A DNA stretch of 64,000 nt, taken from Hirsutella rhossiliensis. Its lineage: Eukaryota > Ascomycota > Sordariomycetes > Hypocreales > Ophiocordycipitaceae. Below the pieces are notes generated by a model. It made no database searches and was not told where the DNA came from. It saw only the letters and a list, made by a program, of their open reading frames with translations. Location of the stretch: NCBI RefSeq assembly GCF_020360975.1, contig NW_025408667.1, positions 6,820,001-6,884,000 on the forward strand. Reading direction: 5' to 3'. The translations under genes and the position numbers were made by a program. How positions within the stretch are numbered: the first letter of the stretch is position 1; every line of letters starts with the position of its first letter. Positions 57,405 through 64,000 of this stretch are shown in pieces.

Positions 57405-59759
57405 TTATTATTAAGATTACGCTAGGGACCTAGCTAAAGGTATCTAGAACTTTAATATTAAATAGGAGGGAAAAACTAAAGTACTTAAGGGAAAACCCTC
57501 CCTTTTTTTAGTATAGGTCCGCCTTAAACGAGGTTATAGTAGTAGTATATAGGAAATTTACGCTAGCTACTATAAGCTCCTTCCGCGATATCGTATCTTA
57601 GCGCGGGCCCTCTTAGGCCGTAGCTGCTACTATCCTAAGCGGCCGCGGCCTAGGCTCGCTAGCCTAGGCCTAGGGTTATAGGTAGTAGTCTCTCTCTAGG
57701 GGCCTAACTCGCGGGCGCTTTTATTTACTATAGTACCCGCGTCGTAGCCGCGTAGCCGCGGTCGCGTTAGCTTATCTATCTATTAGTTAGTAGGGTAGGT
57801 AATATCCGGTTACTAGGCTAAGCGCTAGTATAGGTCGCTCCTAGGTAGGGCTAGCTAATCGAAAATTTAGTCGGCCGGCTCCGCTAATCGTAAATTAGTT
57901 CCTATCTAGCTATACGACTTCCCGATTAAGGGCGCGGCGGCCTATATTTACCTTCTATCTTATAGTTACTAATTACGCGCGCCTAGCTCGCGCCTATATA
58001 TACCTACCCCCTTAGTTCTATATATACCTCCTTTTATCTCTTTATTATCTATCTCTTTTATAGGCCTAACTACTACCTTACCCGCCTTATTTCTATAACT
58101 CTAGGTCTCCTTAGTACTATATCTAGTTTACTTATCGTCGCGTTATAATATCTAACTAGGAAGTTAACTTAGGTAATAGCGGCTCGCCTCCTTTAAAACC
58201 CCCTCTTTATAAGAAAGTCGCTATAGTAGTAGGATTAAAGCGCTCTATCCTATATTTTATATATATCGGGCGTCTTACTAATAAGCTTACCTATAAGTCC
58301 TTTACTAGCTATTAAAACTAGTCTTATAAGTATTAATCCTAGCTTTATCCTAGGTCGGTCCTACCTTTAGTATTTTTACTAACTTTAATAGCTATAAAAG
58401 CTAAAGCGTATATCGCTTACGCTAACTCTAACTAGTCTTATTACTAAGTAAGTAACCCCTTCCCGCTATAGTACTATCTAAGTTCGGTGCTAATCTATAT
58501 TTTAAATTACCTCTAAAGGTAAGGAGGCCGCTAGTGCCCTTTACTAGGTATAGTCTAAGGTTAATAGCCCTTTTCTTATTAAGGGTTTAGTATAAGAGCG
58601 CCTTTATCGCGCTACTTTAGAAACTTATATTCGCGCTAATTAAAAGGCCCCTACCGCTAAAGGTAAGGGCGCGTTAAGCGAGTCCGCCCTTAGTCTAGCT
58701 ATAGTCGCTAAGAATATTAAGACGCTTACGTTAGCTTTTACCCGTTTTATAAATAATACCTACTATATATATAAGTCCTTAGAGAAGTACTTAAAAGACT
58801 CTTATAATAGTTAACGATCTTACTAACTATTTCTATCCTATTACTAACGATAGCCTTAACGCTAAGGATAGCGGTTTTAATCTTATTAGTCTTACTAAGC
58901 CCGTTCTAGCCTTAGTCCCCTTTAATAAGGAGAAGGGCAAAGGTAAGGGTAAGGTAGTAGCCGCGTCTAAGGCCCTATCTAAGGTTAAGGCTAAGGTGTT
59001 TATACTTATAGCCGTCGTAGAGCTAGCTTAAGAGCTAACCGCGTCTCCTTTTAACGCCGAGCTATAGCTTAGTAGTTCTCTTAGCGCCGAGCCCGCCCTA
59101 AAGCGTCCCTATCTTACGTCGCCTACCGATCTTACTAACGCTCTTAACTTTATTTAGTAGCGTCTTTATAGCCTTTATAGTTCGGTCCTAGCTAAAATTA
59201 TCGCTAGTCTTAACCTTAACTAGATCTAGGGTTATAGTATAGGCTATAGCGAACGCCTTTATACCGCTACTAGTATAGGTCTTACCTTAGTATAGACCTT
59301 AGTCGTTACTTTATCTTATAAGCTAGCTATCTAAGCTAGCTTTAGTTTAGGTTTAGGGTTAGGACTATCTAGTTATCGTTAGGGTTCTTATAGCGGTAGT
59401 AGTCCCTATACTCCTTATAAGCCTTAGGTTACTCCCTTTTATACTCTACGTACTACCTTAAGGGGGTCTTATTATTCCCACTATAATAATAAAGCGGACG
59501 TTACTACTAATAAGCTAAGCTAAGGTTATAATTTAAGGGGGGGCTAGTTATTAGCTCTATCTTAGTTTAGTTCTAAGTTAGGTCTTATTTAGTTATAGTC
59601 TTTTAGTAATAGGTTTTATTTTATAGCTATTAAGGTTAGTTCGTTTAGGTTATATTAGTTCTATTTAGTTTATAGTTTAATTAGCGAGGTTTACGCTTAG
59701 TCTAGGTTTAGTTTAGTTAAAGCTATAGTCCTATAATTATAAGTCCTCTCCCTTCTTAG
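57405..59759. other. Segment X: unclassified block between two G4 copies
   Basis: Richer in CG and GC than its AT-rich neighbours and found only once in the window. Its first 800 bp carry no legible ORF and include a near-palindromic pair GGAGGGAAAA...AAAACCCTCCC at 57465-57505. The rest holds one degraded + strand ORF. No LTR or inverted ends were found, so it is probably a fragment of a further repeat family. Confidence 0.45.
58200..59755 (+). pseudogene. Degraded + strand ORF of unknown family in segment X
   Basis: One + frame is coherent apart from TAG/TAA from about 58380 to 58810 (stretches such as KGKEAASALY and RATLETYIRAN, then LSLAIVAKNIKTLTLAFTRF), then continues one base out of frame with NDLTNYFYPITNDSL, a GKGKGKVVAASKALSKVKAK basic run and Ser/Thr/Pro/Gly-rich sequence to about 59750. 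The basic, low-complexity C-terminal part resembles nucleic-acid-binding structural proteins (gag or LINE ORF1 type), but no motif is seen and I assign no function. The single frame change could be a frameshift or an intron. Confidence 0.4.
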
Positions 59760-60212
59760 TATAATAACTAGTATTATTCCTAAGGGATAAACCTATCGAG
59801 GGGTTTATATTAATAGATATAATAAGGCGTAGTCTAAGTAATAATATATATATTATATTAGTAATAAGTTAGAGGTTATAGACTATAGACTATAACTAGG
59901 TAATTAGAATTAAAGATAGAATCGTAATAAAGATTTATATTAAAAGCTAGAGAGCTATTTATTTAAAGGAGTAAAAGTAAGTAGCTATATATACCTATAG
60001 AGACTATCCTTAGATTATAGGCCTAGCTATAATCCTTAACGTTAGATTATATAGGGCGTAATAATCCTATTAATCCTAGATTACTTAGATCTCTACGATC
60101 CCCTTAATCTTATATTTATTAGATAGTTATACTAACTATTTATCTATTAGGCTATATTATATACTTAACGCGGTCGACCTTTAGCGGCCTAGTAGCTATA
60201 GTCGTAATATAA
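59760..60212 (-). repeat. LTR of G4 copy B (3' LTR in element sense)
   Basis: Begins TATAATAACTAGTATTATTC. On + it is followed by TCTCCCCTCCTTTT, the complement of a polypurine tract. It includes the tandem pair TAGACTATAGACTATA seen in both copies. Inner limit approximate. Confidence 0.6.
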
Positions 60213-60699
60213 TATCTCCCCTCCTTTTAGTCTTATCCGTAAGACCTACTATAGCTGCCTTAGCCGCTATATATAAATATACCTTTATCGCGTTATATAT
60301 AAGTATATCGTTCCTTATTTCTTTATCTTTTTAGGATATACTACTAATAGTATATCTAGTTATATACTAAAAAATCGTTCCTAAAAGGCCTCTAAGCGCG
60401 CTACTCTTACCGAATATATCGACTTAAGCGGAGATCCTACTAATATACTATATACTCGATACTTTAAAGTAAAGAAGATAAATTATTAAATAGCCGAAAA
60501 TTCTTCGCGCTATAATAATTATATTACTAGTAGTCGTCCCTATTATAATAGTATTTTAGTAGCCTCTTCTTATAGGTATCTTTTAATTCTTTCTATATAT
60601 AGTAGCTAATATATTTCTTTTAGTAACTAAATTATTAGCGGAGTAATATAGGCTATATTTTAAAGAGGAGGAAGCTAGGGAAGCCTTATTAGAGCTTTA

Positions 60700-63600
60700 A
60701 GTATAGCTTACGAACCTTTAGTTATAAATATCTATCGCCGTTAATTATTTAGCTTATATCTAGAAGATTTAAAATTATATAAAGGAAAAGAGTTCTAAGT
60801 TATTTCGTTATAGTATCTAAGAAGTAAATACTAAGGATAGCGTTTTACCTACGCTTAATACGTATAAGTATTAAGTAGTAAATAACTTATAATTATTAGG
60901 CGTTCTTAATAAGGCGAATTAGTTTTTATTTAATATTAGCGAAGAGTTTATAGATCTTAGTCCTTTAATCCCTCCTAAACCTTTTAGTAAAATTATCGAA
61001 GTAGAGAGCTATAATAAGTTAAGTGCTTAAGTAGTTCTTAAGTATTCTCTTTTAGTTTATATCCTTTCTATTTAATAAGGTATTCTTATTACTAACCTTA
61101 TTTTCTTATATTTAGTATTTATTTAGCTTTATATTCTTAATTATTATTAACTTCGATTTTATCCTATAGTTTAGCGTTTTATAGCGCTAGTTTTAATAAT
61201 AAAATATAAAATATTAGGTATATCTATATTATCGTTAGTAGCGAAAGTTTATAGTTAACTTTTAAAATAGTTTTCTTAACCTTAAATAGTCTAAGTTTCT
61301 TAAAATCTAATTTATTACTTAGTTATTTTATTTTAATATTTCGTTATATAAGGTAAACTATATCTCCCTCTTAAAAGATTAGTCCTTATAATCTTTTCCG
61401 ATTTTAGTAAGTAAATATTTATTCTCTAATAAATTAAAGTTCTTATTATATTTCTTTATATAATTTTTATAGCTAATCTACTTATAGTATCGCTTATTTT
61501 ACTTATAGTCTTTATTAAGTAACCTTAAATACTTTTAGGTTATATTTATAATTAGTATATACTAATAAGAGCTTAGTTATTTCTATAACTAAGCTATTAT
61601 AAGCTAGTTATACTATTAATAGCTATTTAACTTAATTGTTTTATTTATAGCTAATATAGTATTATAAATATTATTTAAGCGTTTAGTTAAGTCGTTTTAT
61701 TTATCTATCTATTTATAGGTAATAAGCTATACTAAGCTTATATTTCGTCCTTAATTATACTATAAGAGCTTACTAAAACTTAGTTATAAATATACTTCCT
61801 CTATTAAAAATAATCTTATTTAGTAGTCTATAATTACTAATAATTATTCGTAGGAATATATATACTAGCTCTTTTATACTACTTACTTCTTTATATAGTA
61901 AGAAGTATCTATATTTTATTAATCGGTTAGTAATAATAAATATACTATTATACTTAACGTTAGTTATAAGTTCTTTTAACGGTAGTAGCTTTATAATATA
62001 GTTAAAAGCTATTAAATCCTATAGTTTCTCTAGTACTAGTAGCGGTTATAATTCTCTATATAGTTTATATTATTTAGCTTTACTTTATATATAAAGTTTA
62101 TATTTTTTAATAACTTATCGTACTACTTCCTTAAGCTATAAGAAGTTATATTATCGTTTAATCTATTTTATTATTCTTTAGATTTCTTAGTATCTATATA
62201 TTAAATATTTATATATATCTTATATAACTTTATCTTATAACACTAATAGTATTTAGATTATTTTTATATAATAGAATTTCCGAATATTCTATATTATATC
62301 CCTTTAATACTTTATATTCTTTTATTTATTTTAGGATCTTTTAGTATATTAAGTCGTTAGGTTATACTTTAAATATTATATTTAGTTATCGTTACTAGTA
62401 GTTTCCGTTTTCGTTAATTTCTAAGAGCTATCCTTTTACTATAGGTGCTCTTATATCGTAGTTACTTCGTTAACTAAGGGTATTAGCTTAACCGTTTTCT
62501 ATTCCTTTTCTATAAATTATTTTATAGTTAAATTCTAATAAATATTCGGCCTATTAGATCTATCGTCTATTTAACTATTATATTATTATAAAATATAAGA
62601 TATTCTTATAATCTATATAGACCTTAACTTTATATTTACTTCTAAGAAGGTAGTATTAAAATTCCTTAAAAGCTTAAATAATTATAAGGAATTCTTTATT
62701 ATAGATAAGGTAATTAAGTTCTATACTATATAGCTTTTTTAAGTAAAATATAATTAGTTATAGTCTTCCTTTATTATCTTTTTATCCGATTTATACTCTT
62801 AAAGTAAAGTTTAATATATCGGTTTTAAGTTCGATTTATCGTTTTAAATTAAAGGTAGTTAAGACTAGTTCTTATATAATCGTAGTCTTAATATAATCGA
62901 AAGCTTCGTTAGCTTTATCGTCCTATATAAATTCTTTTTCCTTCTTTATTAAGTTATATAATAGTACTATAATCTTTTTAAAATCTTTAATAAATCGTTA
63001 GTAGTAATTTATAAATCCTAGGAAACTTTATATATCCTTAACGTTCTTTAGCGTTAGCTATTCTTTAACTAAGTTAATCTTATCTTATTATATTTATATC
63101 TCTCTTAGTAAGATTATATATCTAAGGAAGTCTACTTCTTATATATAGAACTTACCTTTTTTTAGTTTAACTAGTAGTTTTATATTTTAAAGTACGTAGA
63201 GTACCTTATAGACGTATTCCTTATATTCTTTTAAGGTATCTAAGAAGATTAAGATATTATCTAAGTATACTACTATAAAGATATCTAAGTATTTATATAG
63301 GATATTATTAATTATCCGTTAAAAGGTAGTTAGTATATTTATAAGTTTAAATAGTATTACTAGATATTTAAATAGTCTAAATTTCGTTTTAAAGGCTATT
63401 ATCTATTTATATCCCTTTTTTATATATATTAAGTTATAGGCGCTTTTAAGGTTAAGGGTAGTAAACTATTTTTTACTATATAATCTATCTTATAGTTTTA
63501 ATATAAGCGGTAATAGTATTCGGTCCTTTATTATAATATCGTTTAAGCGTTTATAGTTAATAACTAGTTATAGCTTACTGTTTTTCTTTAAAATAAATAT

Positions 63601-64000
63601 AACTAGATAGCTTACTTTAGATATTAATATTTATATATATCCCTTTTATAGATTCTTATTAAGGTAGTCGTATAGCGTTTATAGTTGCTTTTCGTTTAGG
63701 TTATAGATTTTATAGAACGTTGGCGTTATTCTATCCTTAAGATAAATTTCGTAGTCCTATTAGCTATATTTAGGTAACCTTATCTTAAGTTCTTCCTTAA
63801 AGAGTTTATTATATTTCTAGTATTCTTAGGGGATATTCTTTATTCTATCCTATAAGCTTTATTCTTTCTTTTAAAAGCTAGTTTCTCTTAACTTAAGCTC
63901 TTTATTAATTTATTTAAGGTCTTTCCTTAAAGTAGCAATAACTCTTTAAATCTTTATATTATATCCTTTATTCTATTTATATTAGATACTAGGTTATATA
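60700..64000 (-). pseudogene. G4 copy B pol remnant (RT-RNase H-integrase)
   Basis: Minus strand. RT at about 63590-63190: LVINYKRLNDI, LKSAYNLI, KTKFRLFKYLVILF and the active box at 63267-63256 reading Tyr-Leu-Asp-Asn, second catalytic Asp lost. RNase H is about 62800-62300. Integrase is legible near 61810-61650, with RGSIFITKF, then a YH-QTDRQ-like tract and RLNQTLEQYL. The stretch 63600-64000 should be the protease to RT linker. Gypsy order (RT before INT) is clear; no chromodomain was recognised. Confidence 0.75.

Larger units (their letters stand above)
59760..64000 (-). mobile_element. G4 copy B: Gypsy element running out of the window
   Basis: Starts with an LTR at 59760; integrase, RNase H and RT follow on the minus strand. 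The 5' part of the element lies beyond 64000. It is RIP-mutated but keeps more CG than copy A. Confidence 0.82.

Noticed and set aside
1..64000. CRISPR array, bacterial operons, riboswitches
   Set aside because: Repeats are LTRs and RIPped element copies, not short spaced repeats; nothing indicates a prokaryote.

Overview
This window looks like heterochromatin from a filamentous ascomycete. I see no host gene. Almost all of it is layered retrotransposon sequence carrying the signature of repeat-induced point mutation (RIP): CA and TG dinucleotides are nearly gone (none in the first 540 bases) and TA is in large excess, while CG is often kept. Loss of TG also removes ATG and TGA, so decayed genes are riddled with TAA/TAG and almost no ORF survives. 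Family names below (G1 to G4, X) are mine, for this window only.

Layout, outside in. Positions 1-4261: copy 1 of G1, a Ty3/Gypsy chromovirus on +. Positions 4262-53125: an outer G2 chromovirus (+, 257-bp LTRs), split after about 0.7 kb by G1 copy 2 (4981-46187, 186-bp LTRs, target duplication TTAAT/CTAAT). That is split by G3 (6246-40492, minus strand, 706-bp LTRs, duplication CTATA). G3 in turn holds four insertions: an inner G2 (9505-17313, CCTTT), a RIP-mutated Fot1/pogo-type DNA transposon (18363-20215, TA), a non-RIPped Fot1/pogo-type transposon (23639-25479, TA), and G1 copy 3 (25919-38808, GTTCC). G1 copy 3 is itself split by a minus-strand Copia element (29154-35264, ATAAA). The nest is five levels deep and G1 and G2 each recur inside themselves. 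To the right lie a Copia fragment (53126-53910), a truncated Gypsy element G4 copy A (53911-57404, minus), an unclassified segment X (57405-59759) with one degraded + strand ORF, and G4 copy B (59760 to the window end, minus).

G1, G2 and G3 each keep recognisable gag, protease, RT, RNase H, integrase and chromodomain remnants. Each also has a long 3' region between the chromodomain and the 3' LTR that appears to hold an extra gene: antisense in G1 and G2, sense in G3. These extra ORFs are the best candidates for something little described. In every RT whose active site I could read, the YxDD box has lost at least one Asp to Asn. Readings of decayed proteins were made by eye, treating TAG/TAA as RIP products of Gln or Trp codons; domain limits are approximate.
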